Source: CAUZJO01 sp963580245 (GTDB lineage Bacteria > Sumerlaeota > Sumerlaeia > MVZB01). From it: a stretch of DNA of 43,710 bases. Below the pieces are notes generated by a model. It saw only the letters and a list, made by a program, of their open reading frames with translations. It made no database searches and was not told the DNA's origin. A program made the translations under genes and the position numbers. The stretch lies in assembly GCA_963580245.1 (NCBI GenBank), contig CAUZJO010000015.1, positions 1 through 43,710 of the forward strand. The letters are read 5' to 3'. Positions 7,984 through 16,835 of the stretch are shown here, piece by piece; the first letter of the stretch is position 1; each line of letters opens with the position of its first letter.

Positions 7984-9483
7984 ATGAATCGAATCACGCG
8001 GCGAAACTTCTTGCATGGCTCGGTGGCCGCCGGCGCCTCGCTGGCGCTGCCTCGCCGGATCATGAGTCAGCAGCCCAAGTCCAACGTCCTGGGCGCGAAT
8101 GACGACGTGCGCGTGGCGGTCGTCGGTTTTAACGGCCAGGGCAAGTATCACATCTGGAATCTCCAAAACATCCCCGGCGTGCGGATCGTGGCGCTGTGCG
8201 ATCTGGACGAGGAAACCCTCAAGGGCGATTCCTTGAAGAATTACCTCATGGAACACTTTAACCAGACTGAAAAATTTAGAGAGAAACAAGGTAATGTCGC
8301 CGCCCACGTCGACGTGCGTCGAGTCTTGGATGACCCGGGCGTCGACGCGATTGTCATCGCAACGCCTGATCACTGGCACGCGCTCATCGCCATCTGGGCG
8401 TGCCAGGCGGGTAAAGACGTCTATGTCGAAAAACCCATCTCGCACAACGTTTGGGAAGGTTACAAGCTGGTCGAAGCGGCGCGAAAGTACGATCGCATCG
8501 TCCAGGCCGGAACCCAGCGCCGCTCGGACCAAGGGATGCCCGAAATGGTGCAGTACCTCCAAGAAGGCAACCTGGGCGAGATGCGCGTGGCCTACGCGAT
8601 GGGCTATTGGGGCCGCCCGAGCCTCGGAAACGTGGCCGGACCCCAGGCGCCGCCCGCCACGATCGATTACAACGTATGGTGCGGCCCCGGCCCGCTCGAA
8701 CCCCTCTTGCGCAAACGGCTCCATTATGACTGGCGTTTCTTCTGGAACCCCGGCTCGGGCGAACTCCCCAACAACGGCGTCCACTTCGTCGATCTGGTTC
8801 GCTGGATTCTCAAGGAGGACTCCCTGAGCGCGCCGGTCATGAGCGTGGGGGGACGATTCGTGTGGAACGACTGCGGCCAAACGCCCAACTCCATGTTCAC
8901 CGTCTGGGACACCAAACCGGTCCCGATCATCTGTGGGATTCGCAACCTGCCGCGCAAAACGGGTGACACCGCATTGGACCATGTCAAGGACGTCCGAGCA
9001 GGCGTGGTCATTGAATGCGAGCACGGCTGCGTGGCGGGCGGCTGGGCCTACGACAACGAAGGCAACAAACTTAAACAATTCAAGCTCGATCAGGGCGGCC
9101 AGCACATGGCCAACTTCATCAAGGCCGTGCGTAGCCGCAAGCAAAGCGACCTGAACGCCGACATCCTCGAGGGTCACATCTCCAGTTCAATGTGCATCCT
9201 CGGAAACATTTCGTATCGCGTCGGCAAGGCGTTGCCGGCGGACGAAATCAAGGAATCGCTCCAAGGCAACGCGGTGGCGCATGAAAGGTTCACGAGCTTC
9301 CAGGCGCATATGGAGGCCAACGGCGTCAACCCGGCCGAAGACAAGGCCACGATCGGCCCGTGGATCAAGTTCGATCCGGAAAAAATGCACATCAGCACGG
9401 ACCACCCGACCGCCGAACTGATGGCGAATGCCCTGCTGAAACCAAAGTATCGCGAGCCCTTCGTGGTGCCCGACCAGGTTTAG
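7984..9483 (+). CDS. Tat-exported Gfo/Idh/MocA family oxidoreductase
   Basis: The 499-residue protein starts with a twin-arginine signal (TRRNFLHGS, Arg6-Arg7, then a hydrophobic alanine-rich stretch), predicting folded export to the periplasm with its nicotinamide cofactor. Residues 35-175 form the NAD(P)-binding Rossmann domain (VRVAVVGFNGQGKYHIWNL, DAIVIATPDHWHA, and EKP with Lys150). The remainder is the family's alpha/beta substrate domain, with YDWRFFWNPGSGELPNNGVHF typical of the exported subgroup of Planctomycetota-like bacteria. The family oxidises sugars, inositols or related polyols; the substrate here is unknown. A purine-rich AAGGGGAGAACAAGGG precedes the ATG. It is convergent with the glycoside hydrolase gene, stops five bases apart, which fits a carbohydrate role. 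Confidence 0.9.
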   Translation: MNRITRRNFLHGSVAAGASLALPRRIMSQQPKSNVLGANDDVRVAVVGFNGQGKYHIWNLQNIPGVRIVALCDLDEETLKGDSLKNYLMEHFNQTEKFREKQGNVAAHVDVRRVLDDPGVDAIVIATPDHWHALIAIWACQAGKDVYVEKPISHNVWEGYKLVEAARKYDRIVQAGTQRRSDQGMPEMVQYLQEGNLGEMRVAYAMGYWGRPSLGNVAGPQAPPATIDYNVWCGPGPLEPLLRKRLHYDWRFFWNPGSGELPNNGVHFVDLVRWILKEDSLSAPVMSVGGRFVWNDCGQTPNSMFTVWDTKPVPIICGIRNLPRKTGDTALDHVKDVRAGVVIECEHGCVAGGWAYDNEGNKLKQFKLDQGGQHMANFIKAVRSRKQSDLNADILEGHISSSMCILGNISYRVGKALPADEIKESLQGNAVAHERFTSFQAHMEANGVNPAEDKATIGPWIKFDPEKMHISTDHPTAELMANALLKPKYREPFVVPDQV

Positions 9484-9488
9484 CGGCG

Positions 9489-11435
9489 TTATTTGAGAAA
9501 CCTTTCACTTGAGACGAAGCGGGCGACTTTTCTCACGGGTGCCTGGTTGCCGCGGTACTTTGCGTGGTGCGCCAGCGGTAGGCCGAGGTCCGGCTCCACG
9601 CTCACGACCGTGTTCCCCTTCAGCTCGACCTGGCATTCTTGTTTCTGCAGAACCATCTTAACGGATCGGGTTTTCATTGGGAATTCCAGCTCGATCACGG
9701 CCTTGCCTTCTAAGCCGAATAGCTCGATGTAACCGTCCGACCACGCCGCGTCGCGCTCTTCGCCATTGACTGCGCAAGCGACCGCTTCGCGGTCGGTCCA
9801 TTCCGGAATTCGGATACGGACGCGGTCCCATTTGGGATTCTCATCCAACACGAGATCGGGAAAAGTCTTCGCCTTCTTGCGCGGGGATTTCATCTTAACG
9901 ACGACCCGGCCCTCATATGGCAGGTGGCTCTTGATATCCGCCCACGGCGAAACGCGGTTCATCAGCAGATTGATCGTGAGCGTCTTGTCATCCGCTTGAA
10001 GGATGCTGTCCCAAACGTAATAAAGCGACCGCGAGCAATTGCCGTTGCAACACCCGATGGCCACGTGTCGCAACGACGGATACATCGAGTGGGCGAACAC
10101 GCCCATGCAGCGATCCGCGCCGTCTTCCAGTTGGAACGATCCGGGCTCGAGGTTCTTCATGTAGGCAACGGGCATTTGCTTGATCTTGGCCACGTCGCCG
10201 GCATGGATTTGAAGATTGACCAAGGTATTTCGGACCCAGCGATCCACGTCCTCCCAATAATCACCCTCGCCGGCCAGGGTCAGCATCAGACCGACGTTCA
10301 CCATGTCCGCCACGAAACACGAGCAGGTCGGATCGCTGATCAGAATCCCGCTATTGTTCTTGTCGCGCGGCCCGAGTTCCCGCTCCTCTCGCCAAATGGT
10401 CGTCCCGTCATCGGCCATGAACTCAAACCCCTTCTTCACCCAGGCGACCATTTCCTCGTCACCGACGGTCAACGCATACGATAAATTTGAGAGCAGGGAA
10501 TGGGTGACGTGCACGTCGTGATCGGCGAGGGGACGTCCCGTCTCGGGGTCAATCATCTGGCCGAACTTGACCAGGTAATCGGCCAGGCCGCCGCCCAGGT
10601 CCAACGCGGGCTCGAACCCGGTCAGGCGATACCAGATGGCGCAACCCTGCGGGATGAACCCGACGATGTAAGTCGCCGGCGCGCCGGTCATCCCCTTTTC
10701 CACCGGATAGAGGCCCACGTCGGCACTCGGAATCACGGGGCCCTCTCTCGGGTTCGTGTCCCACGGCGTGTAACCCCGGGCCAGGCGAAAATAAAGCGTG
10801 CCGTCCTTCTCCAAAGCCATCTCGCGCAGGCGACGGATTTTCCGCTCCGCCAATTCCCTCCACAATGGATTGCCGTCATGCTGATACCAGGCGGCGTAGG
10901 CCAACAGTTGCCGGCCTTCTCCAAAGATGTCCGAATACGGCTTGTTCACTTCCCGAAGGTGGTCGTTAAAGATCGCCCACGGTCGGTTTTCGACGGGGTA
11001 ATAGCAAAGTCCGTCCTTGCCGGTAATATGAACGATGCTGCCCATCAGTTTCCCGTCGATGTCGATGTTCTCATCACTCCCCGTCATCACCCTCAACCCG
11101 GGCAGGGCTTCGAGCCACTTCGGGTTGATGTTCACCAATCCTCCCCCGATCACAAATTTGGGCGGGTTCGAGTTAAGCCGCAGGCCGCAATACTGCTCAT
11201 AATCCAACTCCGGTGCCACCAGACTCGTCAGCGCGTGGATGGCCATGCTCGCGTGGTCCACAAGATCCAGCGTGTCCGGCATCTCGACCTCATACCGTTC
11301 GCCCGCATAGGGCCCGACGCTTATCTCCTTCGGCAACGATTGATCAAGATACTCGTCGTCCCGTGCGTGTGCCATCTCGGGCGAAAGAAGGATCAAGCTG
11401 ATCAGTAGACCGAACGTCCCTTCAATCTTATGCAT
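9489..11435 (-). CDS. Secreted glycoside hydrolase, divergent GH127-like (beta-L-arabinofuranosidase superfamily)
   Basis: About 648 residues. I prefer the ATG at 11433-11435 because it opens directly on a signal peptide (MHKIEGTFGLLISLILL, cleavage near MAHA); an upstream in-frame ATG at 11481-11483 would add 16 residues. The centre reads as an alpha/alpha-barrel, and the C-terminal third carries beta-sandwich strands of the kind seen in GH127 (WDRVRIRIPEW, AVNGEERDAAWSDGYIELFG). The GH127 vicinal cysteine pair appears as CCNGNCSRSLYYVWDS. The first half of the metal site seems to be DPTCSC rather than the E-x-C I recall from GH127 enzymes. A polysaccharide-cleaving role is likely; the substrate cannot be told. 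Confidence 0.7.
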   Translation of the reverse strand: MHKIEGTFGLLISLILLSPEMAHARDDEYLDQSLPKEISVGPYAGERYEVEMPDTLDLVDHASMAIHALTSLVAPELDYEQYCGLRLNSNPPKFVIGGGLVNINPKWLEALPGLRVMTGSDENIDIDGKLMGSIVHITGKDGLCYYPVENRPWAIFNDHLREVNKPYSDIFGEGRQLLAYAAWYQHDGNPLWRELAERKIRRLREMALEKDGTLYFRLARGYTPWDTNPREGPVIPSADVGLYPVEKGMTGAPATYIVGFIPQGCAIWYRLTGFEPALDLGGGLADYLVKFGQMIDPETGRPLADHDVHVTHSLLSNLSYALTVGDEEMVAWVKKGFEFMADDGTTIWREERELGPRDKNNSGILISDPTCSCFVADMVNVGLMLTLAGEGDYWEDVDRWVRNTLVNLQIHAGDVAKIKQMPVAYMKNLEPGSFQLEDGADRCMGVFAHSMYPSLRHVAIGCCNGNCSRSLYYVWDSILQADDKTLTINLLMNRVSPWADIKSHLPYEGRVVVKMKSPRKKAKTFPDLVLDENPKWDRVRIRIPEWTDREAVACAVNGEERDAAWSDGYIELFGLEGKAVIELEFPMKTRSVKMVLQKQECQVELKGNTVVSVEPDLGLPLAHHAKYRGNQAPVRKVARFVSSERFLK

Positions 11436-11553
11436 CCTACCCAAAGCCTCCATATACAACTCAATGTACGTACGCCTCAACATGTCGGTGCCACCAGTAT
11501 CTCATTAATCCATTACCGTTTCAATTCAGCTTGGACGTTTTCAACGGAAACGA

Positions 11554-11581
11554 GTGCATCTCACGGATCCGCGAGATGCAC
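11554..11581. repeat. Dispersed hairpin repeat, copy 2
   Basis: GTGCATCTC and GAGATGCAC form a perfect nine-base-pair stem around ACGGATCCGC, itself containing the palindrome CGGATCCG. It begins four bases beyond the stop codon of the 526-residue secreted protein gene, on the 3' side of that transcript. It could act as an mRNA-stabilising or processing hairpin there. Its arms match the copies at 35187 and 35487. Confidence 0.85.
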
Positions 11582-11585
11582 CCAA

Positions 11586-13166
11586 TCATGGCGAGGCATC
11601 CTCGCACGTCGTCTCGGCGGAGATGGGTCCGGAAAGACCCTGGCGATAGTGAAAGTAATCGATCAAGAACTGCTGGTTCTCCGGAGCGCCCTTCCCGGTC
11701 TGATAACTGAAGGAGTGGTCGTACATGGTCTTGATTTCGTAAGGCGATTCCCAGACCGGCGTCAGGAACCACGGATCGTCGGGCTTGGCCTTGACGCCCA
11801 TCTGCAAGCGCCGCGTGTCGATCACCCGGACCAGCACGTGAAGCGGCTTGTGCGACAGGATTTCTTCGGGAACGCCATCGGGAAATTGGGGGCCGAATTT
11901 GGTATCCATGTAGAGTTCCCAGGCTCGACCCGATTTGCCGATCTGGACGCTCCCGGCCTTGTGTCCCTCCCCAGGGAAGTTGGCCACGCCGGGATGCCAC
12001 GAGTTCGCGTTGCTTTTCGAAGCGTTCCGCACGCCAAATCCCGTGACGATATTCCAGGGGATGGTGTCGTCGGGCGCGATAAAACTATACTCCAGTTCCC
12101 AAGGCGGCGCGTAGTGGGCCAAGTCCCACGGGTCCCCGGGCCCGAATGCCCCACCCGCCAGGTTGTTCCCGCCGCCCAGCGTGACGGTCAAGTACCCCGG
12201 ATGAGACCATGTCTCCGCGATGTGGCCATGCAATTCGGTCGAAAACAGACCGATATGGCCCGGGTGATTGAAGTCATGGGTATAGTGTTCAATCGTGGGA
12301 AAGGGCGGAAAAGACCGAAAGTCGACAAAGCTAAAGTATGCCTCGGCGTCGCGTTGAGTCGGTTTGGCATTGGGCCAACGCTCCTGAATCCATGAGGTGG
12401 GCGCGAGGATGGGTCCGATGTTCCACACGCCGGTGATCTCGCCCCAGCGCGAGACGTCCAGCGATTTTCCGATCTGGGGCGAGTTCTGCTGATCGAAGCG
12501 CAGCAGGAACCTGACATGAGTGGGGCTGCTGATGATGCATGAGGGATAGTAATGGACCTTCGAGGGGCCGATCCCCTTCCCCTGATAATGAACCGTGCGC
12601 AGCTCGACGTCCCAGTCGCCCTCAAAATCGGGATAGAGCGCGGCGTCATCGCCGTCGCCCCAAACAAGAAACTGCTCCGCCAGCCCTTCCTCGGGCCACG
12701 CCGAGCCGATATGGACGAAATAGACCTGAAAGGCGTGGGTATCGGGCGGTTTTTGCGTGCGGTCCGCGGGCCAGGTCGAGGGATCGGAGAAAGTCAGTTC
12801 AACGTTGATCCCGATGGCGAGATTGACCTGGACCGTCGACGTCTTGCTCCAGAAGGAATGCATGACGTCCATTTCGCACCCCCAGGGCGTCGGATAGTCG
12901 CTCAGGGGTATCGGCTCATTGAGGATCCCCTTGATCTCCTCATCCTTTCCCGAATGATAAATCGTCAACAGCCCGGGATGCTCCGCGGTGGAGATAAAGG
13001 CTTCGGGCGAGGCCTGAAACTGGTAGGGATCGAGCGAGCCGGGCGTATCGAAGTGCGTCGAAAACTGCCTGATGTCCTTCGACGGCCCCGGCTGGGCCCC
13101 GCTATCGATGGCGAGGGCCAGGGCAATGGTCATGATGGCGAGGTGGCTCCAGAGTCTTTGTCTCAT
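11586..13166 (-). CDS. Secreted protein with two tandem beta-sandwich-like domains, unknown function
   Basis: The 526-residue protein begins with a signal peptide (hydrophobic AIMTIALALAIDS, cleavage near GAQ). It appears internally duplicated: FSTHFDTPGSLDPYQFQ...EHPGLLTIYHSG...PTPWGCEMDVM (residues 35-105) aligns by eye with YTHDFNHPGHIGLFS...SHPGYLTVTLGG...APPWELEYSFI (residues 290-360). Both halves look all-beta and tryptophan-rich, resembling concanavalin-like or glycoside-hydrolase accessory folds. I do not recognise a named family. The ATG is preceded by GAAGGGACGG. A G10 tract on the coding strand lies about 40 bases upstream. It sits in a run of secreted beta-rich proteins and next to a glycoside hydrolase, so glycan binding or cleavage is plausible but unproven. 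Confidence 0.7.
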   Translation of the reverse strand: MRQRLWSHLAIMTIALALAIDSGAQPGPSKDIRQFSTHFDTPGSLDPYQFQASPEAFISTAEHPGLLTIYHSGKDEEIKGILNEPIPLSDYPTPWGCEMDVMHSFWSKTSTVQVNLAIGINVELTFSDPSTWPADRTQKPPDTHAFQVYFVHIGSAWPEEGLAEQFLVWGDGDDAALYPDFEGDWDVELRTVHYQGKGIGPSKVHYYPSCIISSPTHVRFLLRFDQQNSPQIGKSLDVSRWGEITGVWNIGPILAPTSWIQERWPNAKPTQRDAEAYFSFVDFRSFPPFPTIEHYTHDFNHPGHIGLFSTELHGHIAETWSHPGYLTVTLGGGNNLAGGAFGPGDPWDLAHYAPPWELEYSFIAPDDTIPWNIVTGFGVRNASKSNANSWHPGVANFPGEGHKAGSVQIGKSGRAWELYMDTKFGPQFPDGVPEEILSHKPLHVLVRVIDTRRLQMGVKAKPDDPWFLTPVWESPYEIKTMYDHSFSYQTGKGAPENQQFLIDYFHYRQGLSGPISAETTCEDASP

Positions 13167-13228
13167 AACCGTCCCTTCTTGGAATGGTCACGGCGAGGCT
13201 GGTCACCCCCCCCCCGCTGATGTCGATA

Positions 13229-13260
13229 CGGCCCGACTGGTCGCGTGACCAATCGGGCCG
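13229..13260. terminator. Strong intergenic hairpin downstream of the 709-residue protein gene
   Basis: CGGCCCGACTGGTC and GACCAATCGGGCCG pair over 14 positions with one G-T type mismatch and a GCGT loop. It lies in the 207-base gap between two minus-strand secreted-protein genes. Neither strand has a T-tract after it, so it may be a processing or stability hairpin rather than a classical terminator. Confidence 0.45.
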
Positions 13261-13373
13261 CATCAAATCACGTCAATACCCGTTCACCTGTTCGTGTGGT
13301 TCCCAGATCCCGACGGGAGCCGCATGGCCCAATCAATGTGGCCCAGGACATGGATCCCTATCCTATCCTCGCC

Positions 13374-15503
13374 TCAATCAAGGACGGTCCAGAATCCCGG
13401 ATCGACCGGATTGGGAGTCGGCTCCCGCATAAGCGCCCACTCGAACACCCGCTCAACCAACTCCACACCCGCCGACGTGTAGTTCTCGAGGTAAACGTGC
13501 GTGGAATGCGGGAAGAAGAAGACCCGGCGGGCCGCCGTCGGCTCTCCGTCCTCGAACAGTTGGCCAACTTCCATCGCAACGATCGTCCCCTGGGTGTCGT
13601 CAGCGTCGTTGGCCGCGGCCAGGATCGTCGCCTCGCTCAACCCGGGATTAAGTTGGACGAAGATCCCAACGTCGGCCGGTGACCTGATCTCGACGATCTC
13701 ATCCACGCTGAAATTCGCGGTGATGAAGTGGTTGTTATCAAGGATCTTGATATTCTGAACGTCCATCGTCGCGGCGCCGGTCGCGTCGGGGCCGAACAAC
13801 CCGGTTGTCAGCGCGCCCAGCTCGTTCATGACGAACGCCGAGTCGCTCTTGCGATATGCCTCCATAAACCCTGCGGACGCGCCCGAACTCCCACTCTCAC
13901 TGACAAAGATCAGGTCGTGCGTCAGCGCGTCGATTGTGGCCTGCTCGTCTTGGTTGACAACGGTCACGTTGTAGCCCAACACGGTGCGCATATGGTCGAT
14001 CAGGGGCACATCGGAGGCGTGCGGCTCTTCGACGGTTCCGGCCTGGACATAGTAGATCGAAGGGCGTGGCGGCGGGATTTCAAGCGTTGTCCACTCCACG
14101 GCGGCCCTGAACATCGCCTGCCCGTCCGCGATCCAGCTCGAGGCCGCGGCGGTGTCGCCGAAGAAATAGGCCACGCGCCGCGCCGGGGCGATAAAGCCGT
14201 TCTCCATCTGGCTGCCCGTGTCGTAGCCGATGATCGTGAATTTTTCCGAATCTCCCGCCAGCGTCGCCACCTTCGCCGCGCCGGTCGCCGCGCCGCTTGG
14301 GACGCCCCATCGGAAGTCTTCATTTGATCCGTTGATGCCCACGTCCCCCGAATAGCCGGCGGCCAATGGATGGCCGGCATCGATGACGTCGATTCGGGTC
14401 TGGCCCGCCAGCGTCCCGTTCGAGTCGGGCGTCACCGAGTTGTCCGGCGTCATCTCGAAATCGTCGAACAATCCGTTCTTCCAGGTAATGACGCCCACCG
14501 GCGCGTCGCGGAACTTGGTCCCCACGTTGGCGGAGGTCACGGTCGATGAGATCACGATGATCGCCTTGTCGTCTGCGTCCGAAGCCTCGACGACCTCGTC
14601 GTGCCGCTGGACGACCCAGAAATTCATGACGTTCTCCAGGTAACTCCGCACGGCCGTGTCCCCGGTGCTGTCGGCGGTGTTGACGTCGACCACCAGCAGG
14701 GCCTGAACCGCGTCGTCCGGAGCCGTCGGCTCGGGCGTCGGGGTCGGCGTGGGCGGGGTGGACGGCAACGGCAGCCACGGGCCGCGCTCCACGCGGATAT
14801 CGTCGATCACAATCGACTTGGGCTCGTCGGTGCCGTCGTTGGCGAACGTTCCCCAGCCGATCCAGTTATTCTGGTTCATGCTCATCCCGGTCCCTAGCGT
14901 ATTGATGACGATTTCTCCGCTCGCCCCGCCGTTGGTGGACAATTCCAACAGCGAACCTTGAGTATCATGCAGGGTCGCCCGCAGGAAAACGGCGTGGTCC
15001 TTGTCGAAGGCGTCCTGATAGGGCTGGTTTATCGCCGGAATGGAGGGGCCGGAGTTTTGCTGACCCCCTTCATCCCACGTCATGATATTGAACCAGAAGC
15101 CGACGGCGGCCTCCTGGGTGTCTTTGGGATGGGAATCGTTCGCGAGGTGCCAAGGCCCGTAAATGGCCGAAGCACCCGGAAACGGGTTGGGATAATCGGC
15201 GTACCAGACGAGGAATTCTACGCGGATATTCTGCCCCCTGGGGAAATTGTTCGCGCTGTAAATATACGGCCCGAAATTGGTGCTCGATATCTTGCAGGCG
15301 AAGTCGCCGCCTCCCAGGTCGACGATCGTCACGTCGCCGACCCCTGGCTCGTCGTGCGGGGCCCACTTGGCCAGATCAATCGTCCCGCTGTTCCAGTCCT
15401 CCTCGAGTAGGACTTCCACTTGTCCCCTGGCGATCGAAACCATCAACAGGGCGACGATGGACAGCATCAGCCCTGAATAAAACTTGCTAAACCCGAATCT
15501 CAT
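13374..15503 (-). CDS. Large secreted protein: beta-sandwich domain, PT-rich linker, duplicated alpha/beta domain
   Basis: The 709-residue protein has a signal peptide (cleavage near ARGQ, residue 27). Residues 28-245 form a beta-rich domain opening with LLEEDWNSGTIDLAKW and closing with KSIVIDDIRVERG, shared with the next two genes. A PTPTPTPEPT linker (about 255-265) follows. Two copies of an alpha/beta unit come next: LLVVDVNTADSTGD...DKAIIVISSTVTSANVGTKF (from about 268) and IYYVQAGTVEEP...HDLIFVSESGSSGASAGF (from about 485), each ending in an FF-rich strand after ARRV. These resemble flavodoxin-like or ThuA-like folds. The chain ends GFWTVLD. Upstream GGAGG nine bases before the ATG supports the start. 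Function unknown; probably extracellular. Confidence 0.75.
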   Translation of the reverse strand: MRFGFSKFYSGLMLSIVALLMVSIARGQVEVLLEEDWNSGTIDLAKWAPHDEPGVGDVTIVDLGGGDFACKISSTNFGPYIYSANNFPRGQNIRVEFLVWYADYPNPFPGASAIYGPWHLANDSHPKDTQEAAVGFWFNIMTWDEGGQQNSGPSIPAINQPYQDAFDKDHAVFLRATLHDTQGSLLELSTNGGASGEIVINTLGTGMSMNQNNWIGWGTFANDGTDEPKSIVIDDIRVERGPWLPLPSTPPTPTPTPEPTAPDDAVQALLVVDVNTADSTGDTAVRSYLENVMNFWVVQRHDEVVEASDADDKAIIVISSTVTSANVGTKFRDAPVGVITWKNGLFDDFEMTPDNSVTPDSNGTLAGQTRIDVIDAGHPLAAGYSGDVGINGSNEDFRWGVPSGAATGAAKVATLAGDSEKFTIIGYDTGSQMENGFIAPARRVAYFFGDTAAASSWIADGQAMFRAAVEWTTLEIPPPRPSIYYVQAGTVEEPHASDVPLIDHMRTVLGYNVTVVNQDEQATIDALTHDLIFVSESGSSGASAGFMEAYRKSDSAFVMNELGALTTGLFGPDATGAATMDVQNIKILDNNHFITANFSVDEIVEIRSPADVGIFVQLNPGLSEATILAAANDADDTQGTIVAMEVGQLFEDGEPTAARRVFFFPHSTHVYLENYTSAGVELVERVFEWALMREPTPNPVDPGFWTVLD

Positions 15504-15569
15504 GTGAGGAACCCTCCGGATGTTGATTTGGTATTTATTTGCATCATTTCAGTAAACTGACAGAACCCC

Positions 15570-16592
15570 TTAATACAACACCCAGACCCAGTCCGCAAGA
15601 CGATTTACGGGCGGCGAAACGGTATTCATGTCATCCTCCACGACGAGGTCGTCGATATACACCGAGCCCGCGCCGTTCTGACCCACCCCGAACGCGAGAT
15701 AGAGCGGCGTGACCATTGACGGGGTCTGCACATGGGTGTCACCATCTCCGTCATTGTCCCAATCGTTCATGGGCGGGACGTAAGCCGCGCCTCCCGGGGG
15801 TACCGTCGGGTCCCTGGAATCAAGGAGGACATCGGCCTGCTGCATGCCGTCATTGGCGCCGCCAAAGTTACCCGGCGCCGACGTCAAGCCGGTCCACGTC
15901 ATCCCGTCGCTCGACCACTCCAGAAATCCCCCCGCGTTGTCGCCGAGCCAACAGCGAATCCACAGGCAATTGGCCTTGGTCGGCCCGGAGGTTTTGAACG
16001 CGTCCACGTAGGCCTGATGCACCCGAGGCCCCGAGAGCGTCCCGCAACCGTTGCACAGATTTGCATCGCCATTATCGTCAAGGAGTCCGTTCTCCTCCCA
16101 GCGCGCGCCGCCGTGGGTGTTCCCAAACCAGTTGATGCCCGCCTCGATGTCATCGTTTACTTTTCTATCAGGATAGTCAATAAATCCATGCCAGGGTCCC
16201 AAAAGCCCCGCGCCGGAGGAGAATGTCGCCAAGCCCCAAGCCTCGGGACCGCCCCAGACCTTCAACGTGACTCGGGCATTATTACCCCGTTCAAAGGGTG
16301 TCGTGTTCTGTACCCGGACCTGGCTCCCCCACGTATCGAAGGCATTGTGCATGCCGGTGAGCAGCGCGTGATCACCGCTGCCCGGGTCCACCACGTCGCC
16401 GACCTTCTCACCAATGATTTGCGTGGGGAACGGTTCGTCGTTATTTCCGAGTTCCCAATCCGGATAGTTGGCGATTCCCGCCCCACCGTCGAAGTGTTCC
16501 TCATACAGCGCGTCCGCCCACGCAACGCCGCCAAGAAATATCACGAGCACCACGGCCCCGAGCAAAATCCGTGAGATATTCTTTGTCAGCAC
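15570..16592 (-). CDS. Secreted beta-sandwich protein, paralogue of its neighbours
   Basis: The 340-residue protein starts at a GTG six bases after GGAGG and opens with a signal peptide ending near GGVAWADA. The mature N-terminus LYEEHFDGGAGIANYPDWEL matches the family opening seen in the two neighbouring genes (an acidic E-E-x-W/F-D/N-x-G pattern). A central GLLGPWHGFIDYPD parallels IYGPWHLANDSHP of the 709-residue protein. Near the end, GAGSVYIDDLVVED is the conserved penultimate strand, and the protein finishes VNRLADWVWVLY. These features suggest a concanavalin/LamG-like jelly roll exposed outside the cell. No catalytic residues can be named. The gene is co-directional with a likely operon of secreted proteins. 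Confidence 0.72.
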   Translation of the reverse strand: MLTKNISRILLGAVVLVIFLGGVAWADALYEEHFDGGAGIANYPDWELGNNDEPFPTQIIGEKVGDVVDPGSGDHALLTGMHNAFDTWGSQVRVQNTTPFERGNNARVTLKVWGGPEAWGLATFSSGAGLLGPWHGFIDYPDRKVNDDIEAGINWFGNTHGGARWEENGLLDDNGDANLCNGCGTLSGPRVHQAYVDAFKTSGPTKANCLWIRCWLGDNAGGFLEWSSDGMTWTGLTSAPGNFGGANDGMQQADVLLDSRDPTVPPGGAAYVPPMNDWDNDGDGDTHVQTPSMVTPLYLAFGVGQNGAGSVYIDDLVVEDDMNTVSPPVNRLADWVWVLY

Positions 16593-16790
16593 GATGATCC
16601 TCCGAAACCCAGAGAGTTATTATGAAATCAGATAAGGCGAAAAGTCTGCGGCGTGTCTACCTCCTTTCGATTAGATCACACCAGCGATGCCAAAGTCTTC
16701 CGTACGTATTGCAAAACGTTCGAATTATCCTTTGGCGCGCCGATCAGTGAGACAATGGCTACCTCCAATTCCGATGATGGCCGTGCTATC

Positions 16791-16814
16791 GCGCGCAGGG
16801 CCGCCCCTGCGCGC
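16791..16814. terminator. GC-rich hairpin after the 354-residue secreted protein gene
   Basis: GCGCGCAGGG and CCCTGCGCGC pair perfectly over ten bases around a CCGC loop, 22 bases past the minus-strand stop codon. No T-tract follows on the minus strand, so intrinsic termination is possible but not certain. Confidence 0.5.
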
Positions 16815-16835
16815 AACCCAGCCTCATGGATTGAT

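Noticed and set aside
7801..9177. A 458-codon open frame antisense to the Gfo/Idh/MocA gene
   Set aside because: It lies opposite a clearly identified enzyme, crosses its start and the repeat at 7855, and has no recognisable domain.
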